A stretch of 64,000 bases of DNA, taken from NCBI GenBank assembly GCA_016845365.1, contig JAERST010000001.1:1-64000 (forward strand), written 5' to 3'. The stretch comes from Methanobacteriota archaeon. Lineage in GTDB: Archaea; Thermoplasmatota; Poseidoniia; Poseidoniales; Thalassarchaeaceae. Made by a program: the position numbers and the translations under genes. Below, one piece after another: positions 1 to 8,872 of the stretch (positions within the stretch are counted from its first letter, which is position 1; every line of letters begins with the position of its first letter). Under the pieces are notes generated by a model. The model was not told the origin of the DNA. It searched no databases and was given only the letters and a program-made list of their open reading frames with translations.

Positions 1-55
1 ATTTGAGCAAATATGAGAGGATTGTATTATTAGAAATTGAGACTCGGATTGACCT

Positions 56-1192
56 GTGAGAATCGGGCTGTTGGTCAATCCTGACGCCGGCTTGGGCGGG
101 CGCTTGGGTCTGAAGGGCTCGGACGGCCAAGCCGAATATGCCCGCGCTCAAGGTGCTGAAGACCGCGCGGGCCCGCGCGTAGCCGCTGCTCTAGCCCACT
201 TCGCGCGGCTACGCAAGGATCCATCCGCCCTAGAATGGGTCACCAGCGAAGGGCGGATGGGGACAGATTGGATTGAATCACAAATCGGTAATGTTTCAAC
301 TGTCCACACTTCTTCTGGCTTGACGACCGCCGAAAATACAGCCGAATTGGTCGAAATTTTACTTTCAAATCAAATCGATTTGCTAGTATACGGAGGCGGA
401 GACGGCACGACTCGAGACATCGTCGCAGCCCTAGCTGAGGCTGACCGCGGCGACCTACCAATCATCGGCGTGCCGTGTGGAGTCAAGATGCATTCAGGAA
501 GTTTCGCCGCCTCTCCAAAGGCGGCGGCAGAAGTGCTTTCTGCTTGGCTTGATGGGGACCTTTTGCTGGCGAGTACGGAGGTTTTGGACCTTGATGAGGA
601 GGTTTACCGGCAGGGGCGTTGGGTCGTTCGGCTGTACGCTGAGGCGATGACTCCGGCCAGTCCGCGGTGGATGCAAGGGGCCAAACAGCGCGTCGAAGCG
701 AGCGGTGAATCGGAGGTTCTCGAAGGGCTTTCTGACCACGTTCGCGAATTGCTCATGGACGGCGAAAAATTGCTCATCTGGGGCTCCGGCGGAACGCTCA
801 GGACTATCGGTAATCAGGTGGGGATTGAGCCGACACTATTGGGGATTGATGCGAGTGTCGGCGGCGAGCAGGTCGGGACTGACCTGGCTGAGGCTGACCT
901 GCTCGAGTTGATTTCTGGGCATGATGGTGAGGTTGTCATTCTGCTCTCACCGATGGGCGGTCAAGGCTTCTTGATTGGGCGTGGAAATCTGCAGCTTTCT
1001 CCTGCGGTTTTGCGGGCTGCAGGGATTGATTCTGTGCTGGGAGTTTGCACGCCTGCAAAGTTGCTGACTGTGCGGCGTTTGCGCATCGAGACTGGTGATG
1101 CTGAGTTGGATGCAGAGTTTGCTGCCAAGCGTTACATGAAGGTCTTGCAGGGATACAGAACGACTCGTGTCCTACCGATTTCCGTCGATTAA
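56..1192 (+). CDS. ATP-NAD kinase family protein (AcoX-like)
   Basis: Predicted cytosolic kinase of the ATP-NAD kinase / AcoX type (COG3199-like). Seen: an N-terminal strand ending in 'LLVNPDAG' and the diagnostic GGGDGT loop at about residues 113-118, followed by a GVPCGVK segment as in NAD kinases. The C-terminal part carries further Gly-rich loops such as 'GRGNLQLSP', usual for this subfamily. The start is GTG at 56; no better in-frame ATG precedes the conserved N-terminus. Its stop lies directly against inverted repeat copy A, and the next gene (pyrG) converges on it. The AcoX branch is poorly characterised, so the true phosphoryl acceptor (NAD or another) is uncertain; the fold assignment is firm. 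Confidence 0.8.
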   Translation: MRIGLLVNPDAGLGGRLGLKGSDGQAEYARAQGAEDRAGPRVAAALAHFARLRKDPSALEWVTSEGRMGTDWIESQIGNVSTVHTSSGLTTAENTAELVEILLSNQIDLLVYGGGDGTTRDIVAALAEADRGDLPIIGVPCGVKMHSGSFAASPKAAAEVLSAWLDGDLLLASTEVLDLDEEVYRQGRWVVRLYAEAMTPASPRWMQGAKQRVEASGESEVLEGLSDHVRELLMDGEKLLIWGSGGTLRTIGNQVGIEPTLLGIDASVGGEQVGTDLAEADLLELISGHDGEVVILLSPMGGQGFLIGRGNLQLSPAVLRAAGIDSVLGVCTPAKLLTVRRLRIETGDAELDAEFAAKRYMKVLQGYRTTRVLPISVD

Positions 1193-1193
1193 A

Positions 1194-1409
1194 TATCCTC
1201 GAATCCGAACCGTCGCGCCCCCTCGGGCACGACTGCGCTCATGAACAGGTCGCGCTAATCGCGCGACCGACTTCATTCAATCACGCTTTGATTCAAAATC
1301 GGATTCTTCGGATGGCATTTTCATCGATTCAAATCTCTTCTCGGCCTTTTCGGGTGGCGGGCGGGCAGCGTGCTCAATCGCGGCGTTCGCAGCGCTCTCT
1401 GCGAGAGGC
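1194..1409. repeat. 216-bp inverted repeat, copy A
   Basis: This stretch fills the convergent gap between the AcoX-like gene and pyrG. It matches the reverse complement of 4155-4370 at equal length (216 bp). Only about seven mismatches occur in the first ~175 bp; about 17 bp then diverge, and the ends agree again. It contains a GTCGCGC-TAATC-GCGCGAC hairpin (about 1250-1268) and ends with the 'ctctctgcgagag' hairpin shared with a third site near 8.8 kb. No coding function is visible. Confidence 0.9.
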
Positions 1410-1412
1410 CGC

Positions 1413-3059
1413 TCAAATCTTCTGACCGACGGCGGCCTTGAGTAGTCCGAGGAATGGTGGACTTGGCCGGCTCGGTCGCGACTTGAATTCCGGATGATAT
1501 TGCGTCCCGACGTAGTAAGGATGACCTTCCAACTCCATGATTTCACAGCGCTGACCAGTCTCATCCTTACCGACATAGACGAGGCCAGCCGCCTCGATAT
1601 CCTCAATCAATTCTGGATTCACTTCGTAGCGGTGGCGGTGGCGCTCATCGACATGGTCAGCCCCGCCGTATAGGCGGCGAATCTTGCAATCGTCGACTAG
1701 GAAAGGAGTCGGCTTGGTGCCGAGCCGCATTGTGCCGCCCATGTGAGTCTTGGAAATCTCGGGCATGAACACAACGGCAGGGTTTGGTGTGTTCTCATCG
1801 AACTCGGTCGAGTTCGCATTCTCAAGCCCCAACACATTGCGGCAGAATTCAATCGTTGCAATTTGCAAACCGAGACAAACTCCCAGATATGGCACATTAT
1901 TTGTTCGAGCGTAATTCGCGGCGGCAATCTTCCCTTCAACGCCGCGAATTCCGAATCCACCAGGCACAAGAATTCCATCAGCAGCCTTCAGTAAATCCCA
2001 TGCCTCATCGTGCTTATCCGAGCCCTCGGTAGGGTCGAGGTCGGTGGATTCGATCCAATCGATTACCAACTTTCTATCAACTGCAAAAGCGCTGTGCTGC
2101 AAGGCCTTGATGACCGAGAGATAGGAATCTGAAAGGCCGGTGTATTTGCCGACCATGGCGATGTGAACCTCTTCTTCCAGTTGGTCAACCTTGTCTGCCA
2201 TCGCCTTCCAATCATCTAGCAGAGGCATCGAATCTGGGATTTCAAATCCGAGATGCTGACTGACCTTTCGCAGAACCGATTGCTCGTGAAGTGAAATCGG
2301 AATCTGATACAGATTCGAGACATCGTGAGCTGACACGACCGCTTCCTTGCCTACATGACAGAAGGCTGCAAGTTTCGCTCGGGTCTCATCCTCGAGAGGC
2401 TTCTCCGAGCGGCAAACGAGGATGTCCGGAATTATTCCCAATCCTCGAAGTTCCTTCACCGTGTGCTGAGTTGGTTTGGTTTTCTGCTCGCCGACCGGCC
2501 CCATTACCGGGACTAGGCTGACGTGGACGAAGCAGACGTTTTCCTGTCCGACTCTGAATTGGAATTGGCGCAGTGCCTCGATAAACGGTGCGCTTTCGAT
2601 ATCACCAACGGTTCCTCCTAACTCGATAACACACGCGTCCGGAGTGTCGCCCGACCCGTCCGCGCTAACGTGCGCAACACGCTCTATCCAGTCTTGGATT
2701 TCATTGGTTATGTGCGGCACGACCTGTACGGTCTTGCCGAGATAATCACCACGGCGCTCCTTTTCGATTACGTTGGCATATACCTTGCCCGTGGTGATAT
2801 TATTGTCGCGCGTCAATGCAATGTCTAGGAAGCGCTCGTAATTGCCGAGGTCGAGGTCGACCTCGCCGCCATCGTCGAGGACGAAGACCTCACCGTGTTC
2901 GAAGGGGGACATGGTGCCCGCGTCGGAGTTGAGGTAGGGGTCAATCTTGACCGAGGTGAGGCGCAGTCCTGCGGATTTTAGCAGAACTCCGATGCTTGAG
3001 GCTGTGATTCCTTTGCCCAGTCCAGAAAGGACGCCACCCGTGACTACGACATACTTCAT
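1413..3059 (-). CDS. pyrG: CTP synthase (glutamine-hydrolysing)
   Basis: Makes CTP from UTP, ATP and glutamine-derived ammonia, the last step of pyrimidine nucleotide synthesis. The 548-aa product has the usual length. The synthetase domain opens with '[17 protein letters not shown]', including the P-loop. The C-terminal class I glutaminase domain shows the nucleophile motif 'GVCLGLQ' and the His-Glu pair in '[10 protein letters not shown]'. The ORF track starts 23 codons upstream, but family alignment puts the start at ATG 3059. It is divergent from threonine dehydrogenase and convergent with the AcoX-like gene, with inverted repeat copy A immediately beyond its stop. Confidence 0.97.
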   Translation of the reverse strand: MKYVVVTGGVLSGLGKGITASSIGVLLKSAGLRLTSVKIDPYLNSDAGTMSPFEHGEVFVLDDGGEVDLDLGNYERFLDIALTRDNNITTGKVYANVIEKERRGDYLGKTVQVVPHITNEIQDWIERVAHVSADGSGDTPDACVIELGGTVGDIESAPFIEALRQFQFRVGQENVCFVHVSLVPVMGPVGEQKTKPTQHTVKELRGLGIIPDILVCRSEKPLEDETRAKLAAFCHVGKEAVVSAHDVSNLYQIPISLHEQSVLRKVSQHLGFEIPDSMPLLDDWKAMADKVDQLEEEVHIAMVGKYTGLSDSYLSVIKALQHSAFAVDRKLVIDWIESTDLDPTEGSDKHDEAWDLLKAADGILVPGGFGIRGVEGKIAAANYARTNNVPYLGVCLGLQIATIEFCRNVLGLENANSTEFDENTPNPAVVFMPEISKTHMGGTMRLGTKPTPFLVDDCKIRRLYGGADHVDERHRHRYEVNPELIEDIEAAGLVYVGKDETGQRCEIMELEGHPYYVGTQYHPEFKSRPSRPSPPFLGLLKAAVGQKI

Positions 3060-3203
3060 GCAATCAACGGGGTTTGAAGCCGATGTGACTCGCCTATGAA
3101 CGTTGGCTCTGAAAATAAGTGAAATCAATTCTCTGAGGAGATTTCTTGCAGGGAAACCGGTCTACTCTCAAGTTCATGTATCGTCTGAGTCCGGAGTGAC
3201 TTG

Positions 3204-4166
3204 ATGGAGGCGGCTGAGAGTAGCAGGATTCTGGTTACCGGTGCGCTTGGTCAAATCGGCACTGAGCTGACCGAGGCTTTGCGGGCTCGTTTTGGGGCCG
3301 ATGCTGTCGTTGCTACTGATGTGCGGGATTTGCCTGACCACCCTTGCGTGGTTGGTGGGCCTTACCGGCATCTGAGTGTGATTGATGCCGACGAATTCGA
3401 TAAGGTCGTGGTTGAGGAAGGCATCGGAACTGTCTATCATTTGGCGGCACTTTTGAGTGCGACTGCCGAGAAAGTGCCGGAATTGGCCGAGCGGATCAAC
3501 GTGGGCGGTTTGGTGACTGTCCTTGAAGCCGCTCGAAAGCATTCACTGCGTGTTTACGCGCCCTCTTCTATCGCCGTCTTCGGGCCGGATGCGCCTAAGC
3601 ATGCGCCGCAAATTTGCGCGCTGAATCCGACAACTGTTTACGGGCGCACGAAGGTGACGGGGGAGAGATTGGCGATGAATTATTGGAAGCAATATGGGGT
3701 TGATGTGCGTGGAATTCGTTATCCTGGGCTGATTTCCTACAAGGCTCCGGCAGGCGGTGGCACGACCGATTACGCCGTCGATATCTTCCACTCTGCCCTC
3801 GCGGATGGGCACTACGATTGCTTCGTTCGTGCGGATACTCGATTGCCGATGATGTACATGGATGATGCGATACGGGCGACCATTGCTTTGATGGATGCGC
3901 CCGCGGATGATTTGGGTGAGTCGCGGGCGGGGTACAATATCTCTGGGATTTCATTCACCGCGGCTCAGTTGGCCGATTCTGTGGCCGCGCGGGTGCCTGG
4001 ATTTACTTGTGATTTTGTGCCGGATGTGCGGCAAGAATATGCCGATTCTTGGCCGGATTCTGTTGATGATTCGGCTGCGCAGAGCGAGTGGGGTTGGCAA
4101 GCCGAGTTTGATTTAGATGCACTCTGCGATGCCATGTTCGACGGTTTGAACCAAGCCTCTCGCTGA
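3204..4166 (+). CDS. tdh: L-threonine 3-dehydrogenase, SDR type
   Basis: Extended short-chain dehydrogenase that probably oxidises L-threonine to 2-amino-3-ketobutyrate with NAD+. Seen: Rossmann motif GALGQIG at about residues 13-19, the catalytic 'VYGRTK' (Tyr-x3-Lys) near residue 150, and 'RYPGLISYK' followed by 'GGGTTDYAV', which is characteristic of SDR-type TDH rather than sugar epimerases. A TTG lies directly before the chosen ATG (3204). The last codons overlap inverted repeat copy B, so the repeat supplies the TGA stop. Its divergent neighbour is pyrG. A generic nucleotide-sugar epimerase is a less likely alternative. Confidence 0.85.
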   Translation: MEAAESSRILVTGALGQIGTELTEALRARFGADAVVATDVRDLPDHPCVVGGPYRHLSVIDADEFDKVVVEEGIGTVYHLAALLSATAEKVPELAERINVGGLVTVLEAARKHSLRVYAPSSIAVFGPDAPKHAPQICALNPTTVYGRTKVTGERLAMNYWKQYGVDVRGIRYPGLISYKAPAGGGTTDYAVDIFHSALADGHYDCFVRADTRLPMMYMDDAIRATIALMDAPADDLGESRAGYNISGISFTAAQLADSVAARVPGFTCDFVPDVRQEYADSWPDSVDDSAAQSEWGWQAEFDLDALCDAMFDGLNQASR

Positions 4167-4370
4167 GAGCGCAGCGGACGGGGTAGCCAAGCACGCTGCC
4201 CGCCCGCCACCCGACAAGGCCGAGAAGAGATTTGAATCGATGGAAATGCCATCCGAAGAATCCGATTTTGAATCAAAGCGTGATTGAATGGAGTCGGTCG
4301 CGCAATTAGCGCGACCTGTTCATGAGCGCTGTCGCGCCCGAGGGGGCGCGACGCTTCGGATTCGAGGATA
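4155..4370. repeat. 216-bp inverted repeat, copy B
   Basis: Inverted partner of 1194-1409. It begins inside the last four codons of tdh ('gcctctcgctgagag') and stops one base before the thermosome stop codon. Like copy A it lies between two convergent genes. Together the copies bracket a ~2.7-kb block containing pyrG and tdh. It may act as a bidirectional transcription end or as a recombination substrate; the sequence alone does not decide. Confidence 0.9.
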
Positions 4371-4371
4371 G

Positions 4372-5967
4372 TTAATCGTCATCGATTTGATTCGACCAAT
4401 CGGGTGTTTGTGGACCTTGATTGCTCCAGAGGACATCGTCTATTCGGAGCACGCTGATTGCGGCTTCCGTTGCTCCGGTCAGGGCTTGTCGGGCGACAAA
4501 GAGTGGGTCATTGATGCCCGCTTCAGCCATGTCGGCTTTCTCTCCGCTCATCGCGTCGAGGCCTATCCATGCTCCGTTACTTGCTTGGGCTGCTGAGAGG
4601 GCGAGAATTTCGTCGATCGGGTCGAGACCTGCGTTTTCTGCGAGGGTTCGCGGAATGACTTCTAGCGCATCTGCGAATCCCTCGATTGCGAGTTGTTCGC
4701 GACCCTTTTGGGTCGTTGAATAGGCTCGCAGGTGGCGGGCTAAGTGGGTCTGAGTTCCGCCACCACCTGGAAGAATTCCAGGTTCACGAACCAGTCGGAA
4801 TGCGACGCCGAGGGCATCATCGAATGCGCGGCTGACCTCTTCGCGCATGGCTGGCGTAGTGCCGCGCAGTAAAGCGGTCATTGCCGCGCCGTTACCATCG
4901 ATTCTCATGTGCCAAGTATTCTCGATTTTTTCTTCCGAGCGCGAGGTGTAAGCTCCAACATCCTCGGCTGTGATTCTATTTGCATCACGGATTATTCGTG
5001 CTCCGGTCAATACCGAAAGTCGCTCAAGATCGTCTCTCTCGAATCTTCGATATGCTGTGATTCCCGCTGCCTTCAGCAGTGGTGCGGCTTCGTCTGCGAT
5101 TCCGTCGCGTACGCATAATAGGTCAACATCGAGCGCTGTGAGAGCCTCGACTTGCGCTGACAATTTTGCTCGCTTGCGCTCGGCAAATCCCGCGAGCACT
5201 CCTGTGCTTCGAATCTCGATTTGTGCATCTAATTTCAGCTCGCGAGTCTCGAGCCCTCCATCGATGATGGCTATTCGCCCGCCGCCACTGCTGGCGGGCG
5301 TTGCGAAATCGAGGCGCTGCTTGCGAAGAACCAGTCCGTGAACAACCTCAGAATCAGCCGCAGCGCCGTCAGCCATCTGAGTCCTTTTCACGCGCACTCG
5401 CTCAAGGTCATCGCCTCCATCTTCATCCGCGAGTGCGCGCGCAGCATCCAGCGCGATCGTTGTCATGGTCTCTGCCAAAGCGGTGTCGACCTTGCCTGCC
5501 AGAGTGGTTCCGATGGTCGCACGAAGTTGGTCTTCGCTGGCCGTTCGTGAAATTTCGTCGAGTTGGCGTTGTGCTTCCTCGGCAGCGATTCGATAGCCGT
5601 TCATGATCAGGGTTGGATGGACGCCGATGCGGGAGAGTTCCAGTGCATTGCGGAGCAGTTCAGCGGTTAGTAGGACCGAAGTGGTGGTTCCGTCGCGAGC
5701 GATTCTGTCTTGGGCTGAACTCGTGGAAATCAACAAATTCGCCGTCGGGTGCTCAACCTTCGCCGTCTCCAAAACCGTCACACCATCGTTGGTCACGATG
5801 ACTTCGCCGTTCTCATCAACCAGCATTTTGTCGGAGCCGCGCGGGCCCAGTGTTGAACGGACCGCGCCGGCGAGTGCGAGGGCCGCGTTGGTATTGTTGA
5901 CGAGAGCCGAGCGGCCCTCGATTCGGTCGGTATCCTCCAGAGCGACATCCGGTTCGGACTCGACCAT
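4372..5967 (-). CDS. ths: Thermosome subunit (group II chaperonin)
   Basis: ATP-driven cytosolic protein-folding ring subunit. The 531-aa product has the expected length and the N-terminal nucleotide-binding signatures 'TLGPRGSDKMLVD', 'NDGVTVLETA' and 'DGTTTS'. Two departures from the usual family consensus are visible: the Gly before DGTTT is Arg ('ARDGTTTS'), and the late 'PGGGA-x-E' loop reads 'LPGGGGTQTHLARHL'. The tail is acidic (ends IDDD) and lacks the Gly-Met repeats of many archaeal subunits. It is divergent from the hsp20-like/dnaK pair, forming a chaperone cluster. A second thermosome paralogue may exist elsewhere in the genome, but not in this window. Confidence 0.95.
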   Translation of the reverse strand: MVESEPDVALEDTDRIEGRSALVNNTNAALALAGAVRSTLGPRGSDKMLVDENGEVIVTNDGVTVLETAKVEHPTANLLISTSSAQDRIARDGTTTSVLLTAELLRNALELSRIGVHPTLIMNGYRIAAEEAQRQLDEISRTASEDQLRATIGTTLAGKVDTALAETMTTIALDAARALADEDGGDDLERVRVKRTQMADGAAADSEVVHGLVLRKQRLDFATPASSGGGRIAIIDGGLETRELKLDAQIEIRSTGVLAGFAERKRAKLSAQVEALTALDVDLLCVRDGIADEAAPLLKAAGITAYRRFERDDLERLSVLTGARIIRDANRITAEDVGAYTSRSEEKIENTWHMRIDGNGAAMTALLRGTTPAMREEVSRAFDDALGVAFRLVREPGILPGGGGTQTHLARHLRAYSTTQKGREQLAIEGFADALEVIPRTLAENAGLDPIDEILALSAAQASNGAWIGLDAMSGEKADMAEAGINDPLFVARQALTGATEAAISVLRIDDVLWSNQGPQTPDWSNQIDDD

Positions 5968-6216
5968 GAGCCGGCCGAACCACAGGCCCGATTTGAATGC
6001 GATGCCAAGCCTGTTCAGCTGCTTTTACGGCCGCCGCGCCATCACCTCTAGCGCAGCGTAACAAGTCCACAGCGCCCCATTTCACAGCGCCCGCACACGC
6101 GCCTGCACCCACGCGCAAGCGCCCCCAAGCACGCGCGCGCGAGTGTCCCTCATACCGTTCGATTCAAATATCCCCCATCGCTCGCACTATACAACCTCAA
6201 GTTGAGTAGTGATATC
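5968..6216. promoter_or_regulatory. Divergent chaperone promoter region
   Basis: A ~250-bp gap between the divergent thermosome and hsp20-like genes. The thermosome-proximal half is GC-rich. The hsp20-proximal part has 'attcaaatatcc' and 'actatacaac', plausible TATA elements for the rightward transcript. A 'gccgtaaaagc' stretch near 6023-6033 could serve the leftward gene. No clear palindromic heat-shock operator was recognised. Confidence 0.4.
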
Positions 6217-6864
6217 ATGAGCACCGTGGACAGGGACGAATTCGAGGACAAACTCCTCGAGGAGATGGCCAAGATGTTCTCAGATATGGGGATGCCAATC
6301 GATGTCGAACTGCTGCAAAACATGATGCGACAAGTTCGCGAGCAGTTCGAACAAATGGGAATCGACCCGGACCAGATGGCTTCATCCGAAATCCGCATGG
6401 GAACCGATGTTGACCCCGAGGAATTCCGCAAGCAGATGGAATCCATGCTCGACGGTCCGGGCGGGATGGCAGAGATGTTCCGCAATATGGGAATCAAGGT
6501 TCAATTCGAAGGTGGCCCTTCCGTTGAGGAAGCACCAGAAATCGAGGTGGCCGAAGAGCCGGAATCGTCCGAGGATTCGCAGAATCAACTTCCTATCGAG
6601 GACATTTTCATCCACGAAGACCGCATGTGCATAACGGTCGATATCTCTCGATTCACCGAGCTCGAACCCTCTGAAGTCGAACTCAACCTAACCGGTGGCG
6701 GAGAAATTCTGCAACTGATGAAAACCACACAAATGCGCCCACTGAAGCGCTACACCCTTCCTCATTCTGCGGAAAATATCGTCGAATGGGGCCTCAATAA
6801 TGGAATTCTCGATGTCAAATTCGACATCGACCCGGCGGCCATGGCTGCCGACGAAAGTGAATAA
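6217..6864 (+). CDS. Hsp20/CS-domain-like small chaperone
   Basis: About 215 aa. The N-terminal ~110 residues are Met-, Gln- and Glu-rich and predicted helical ('[16 protein letters not shown]', '[14 protein letters not shown]'). After a Glu/Ser-rich linker comes a beta-rich ~85-residue domain ('[18 protein letters not shown]' ... '[11 protein letters not shown]') resembling the alpha-crystallin/CS fold, where the final strand motif is typical of Hsp20. ATG 6217 is preferred over the upstream TTG 6202 used by the ORF track. It precedes dnaK by 20 bp in the same direction, so a holdase handing clients to DnaK is a reasonable inference. The family assignment is moderate because the IxI tail motif is absent. 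Confidence 0.65.
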   Translation: MSTVDRDEFEDKLLEEMAKMFSDMGMPIDVELLQNMMRQVREQFEQMGIDPDQMASSEIRMGTDVDPEEFRKQMESMLDGPGGMAEMFRNMGIKVQFEGGPSVEEAPEIEVAEEPESSEDSQNQLPIEDIFIHEDRMCITVDISRFTELEPSEVELNLTGGGEILQLMKTTQMRPLKRYTLPHSAENIVEWGLNNGILDVKFDIDPAAMAADESE

Positions 6865-6884
6865 ATCTGGATGGAGTGAATGAG

Positions 6885-8783
6885 ATGAGTACACCCGTGA
6901 TTGGAATAGATCTTGGAACAACGAATAGCTGTGTAGCGACCCTCGAGGGTGGTCAAGCAGTCGTCATACCGAATTCCGAAGGAAGTCGAACAACGCCATC
7001 TGTTGTCGCTTTCTCGAAAGATGGCGACCGCCTTGTTGGAATTACTGCAAAGCGACAGGCGGTCACCAATTCTGATCGCACGATTCTATCTGTGAAGCGT
7101 GAGATGGGAACCGATTGGAACAAGTCGATCGGCGAAGAAGAATACACGCCTCAGGAGGTCTCGGCCTTCATTCTGCAGAAGTTGAAGAGCGATGCTGAGG
7201 CATATCTCGGGCAGGAGGTCAAGCAGGCTGTAATCACCTGCCCGGCTTACTTTACCGATGCTCAGCGAAAGGCGACCCGCGATGCTGGACGCATCGCTGG
7301 TCTCGACGTCCTTCGCATCATCAACGAGCCGACCGCGGCTGCGCTCGCGTACGGCGTCGACAAGGAAGAAGACCAGACAATCCTAGTCTACGACTTGGGG
7401 GGAGGAACCTTCGATGTCTCAATTTTGGAGATTTATCTCGTCGATGACCAGCCTCAGATTGAGGTTAAGGCTACCAGCGGCGACAATCGCCTCGGTGGAG
7501 ACGACTTCGACGAGGTCGTAATCGAGTGGATTACTTCCGAATTCAAGAAGTCGACAGGAATCGACCTCTCCAGCGATATGCAGGCGATGAGTCGCCTGCG
7601 AGAAGCCGCTGAGAAGGCGAAAATCGAGTTGTCCGGCACTGGAACAACTCAGATCAATCTTCCATTCATCACCATGCGTGACGGACAACCAGAGCACCTC
7701 GACCTTTCGCTCTCCCGAGCTAAGTTCGAGGAACTCATCGCTAAGTTGGTCGAGCGCACCATGGCTCCAACTCGCCGAGCGATGAAGGATGCAGGCGTCT
7801 CCAAGGGAGAGGTCGACAAGGTCATTCTCGTCGGCGGTTCAACCCGCGTTCCAGCGGTCCAGACCGCCATCGAGAAGGAGGTCGGCAAGGCTCCATTCAA
7901 GGGAGTCAATCCCGACGAGGCAGTCGCTGTTGGTGCTGCTCTACAAGCTGGAATTATCGTCGGCGACGAGGGCGTGACCGATGTACTGCTCCTCGATGTC
8001 ACGCCACTAACTCTCGGAATTGAGACCCTCGGCGGCGTCACTACCATGATGATTGAGCGCAATACTACCATCCCAAGCCGCCGCTCAGAGGTCTTCTCGA
8101 CCGCGTCCGACAATCAACCTGCGGTCGAGGTCCACGTCCTGCAAGGCGAGCGTGAGTTCTCAAAGGATAACACCACGCTCGGGCGCTTCCACTTGATGGG
8201 AATCCCAGCAGCGCCACGAGGAATCCCACAAATCGAAGTCACCTTCGATATCGACGCGAACGGAATCGTCAACGTCTCCGCCAAGGACCTTGGAACAGGA
8301 ACTGAGCAATCGATCAAGATTGAGAGTCAGACCTCGCTAAGTGAGGACGAGATTCAGTCGAAGATTGCCGAGGCTGAGGAATTCGCAGAAGAGGACAAGC
8401 GCCGCAAGGCCCGCGTCGAACTTCGAAACCAAGCCGACAGCATTGTCTACCAAACACGCAAGATGCTCGAGGAATCCGGAGAGAAGCTCAACGATGAGGA
8501 CACGGCTCCGGTCAACGAGAAGCTCGACGCACTCGAGTCTCTAATCATGAAGGACGACCAACCCATCGATTTCGATGACCTCGACGAGGCTGCAATCCAG
8601 GCTACCATGAGTGAATTGGAGCAGGCCATGCACGGCGTCTCCACCAAGCTCTACGAGGCAGCCGCCGCCGAGATGGCCGAGCAGCAAGCCGCGAACGATG
8701 CAGCCGAAGGCGATGCAGCTGATGACGACGGAGTCGTCGAGGCTGACTTCGAAGTCGTCGATGGTGACGAAGACAACGAGTGA
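6885..8783 (+). CDS. dnaK: Molecular chaperone DnaK (Hsp70)
   Basis: ATP-dependent Hsp70 chaperone, 632 aa, full length. Seen: '[14 protein letters not shown]' at the N-terminus, '[10 protein letters not shown]' near residue 190, the '[12 protein letters not shown]' phosphate-2 loop, the interdomain linker '[14 protein letters not shown]', and an acidic C-terminus ending in an '[14 protein letters not shown]' tail like the EEVD-type ends of bacterial DnaK. ATG 6885 is chosen over GTG 6876. It follows the hsp20-like gene in a probable operon. GrpE and DnaJ, its usual partners, are not in this window. DnaK in archaea is generally thought to derive from bacteria. Confidence 0.97.
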   Translation: MSTPVIGIDLGTTNSCVATLEGGQAVVIPNSEGSRTTPSVVAFSKDGDRLVGITAKRQAVTNSDRTILSVKREMGTDWNKSIGEEEYTPQEVSAFILQKLKSDAEAYLGQEVKQAVITCPAYFTDAQRKATRDAGRIAGLDVLRIINEPTAAALAYGVDKEEDQTILVYDLGGGTFDVSILEIYLVDDQPQIEVKATSGDNRLGGDDFDEVVIEWITSEFKKSTGIDLSSDMQAMSRLREAAEKAKIELSGTGTTQINLPFITMRDGQPEHLDLSLSRAKFEELIAKLVERTMAPTRRAMKDAGVSKGEVDKVILVGGSTRVPAVQTAIEKEVGKAPFKGVNPDEAVAVGAALQAGIIVGDEGVTDVLLLDVTPLTLGIETLGGVTTMMIERNTTIPSRRSEVFSTASDNQPAVEVHVLQGEREFSKDNTTLGRFHLMGIPAAPRGIPQIEVTFDIDANGIVNVSAKDLGTGTEQSIKIESQTSLSEDEIQSKIAEAEEFAEEDKRRKARVELRNQADSIVYQTRKMLEESGEKLNDEDTAPVNEKLDALESLIMKDDQPIDFDDLDEAAIQATMSELEQAMHGVSTKLYEAAAAEMAEQQAANDAAEGDAADDDGVVEADFEVVDGDEDNE

Positions 8784-8795
8784 ATTCGTTGAATC

Positions 8796-8863
8796 GCCTC
8801 TCGCAGAGAGCGCAGCGTACGCCGAAAGCGAAGTTGCGGCGCGCTTCGCCGTCAGCGAAGTCC
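8796..8863. repeat. Short hairpin repeat between dnaK and pepA
   Basis: 'gcctctcgcagagagcgcagcg' type sequence (8796-8817) containing a CTCTC-GCA-GAGAG hairpin. It is the same element found at the inner ends of inverted repeat copies A and B. It is followed by further small inverted repeats built on 'gcgaag/cttcgc' up to about 8860. It lies in a convergent gap, so a bidirectional terminator role is plausible. Confidence 0.55.
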
Positions 8864-8872
8864 GTGGGAACT

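Noticed and set aside
1277-1606. 109-aa minus-strand ORF across inverted repeat copy A
   Set aside because: It overlaps the end of pyrG and the repeat; its C-terminal sequence is simply the repeat read in frame, with no family signal.
3965-4276. 103-aa minus-strand ORF over copy B
   Set aside because: Antisense to tdh and made largely of repeat sequence; no ribosome site and no homology pattern.
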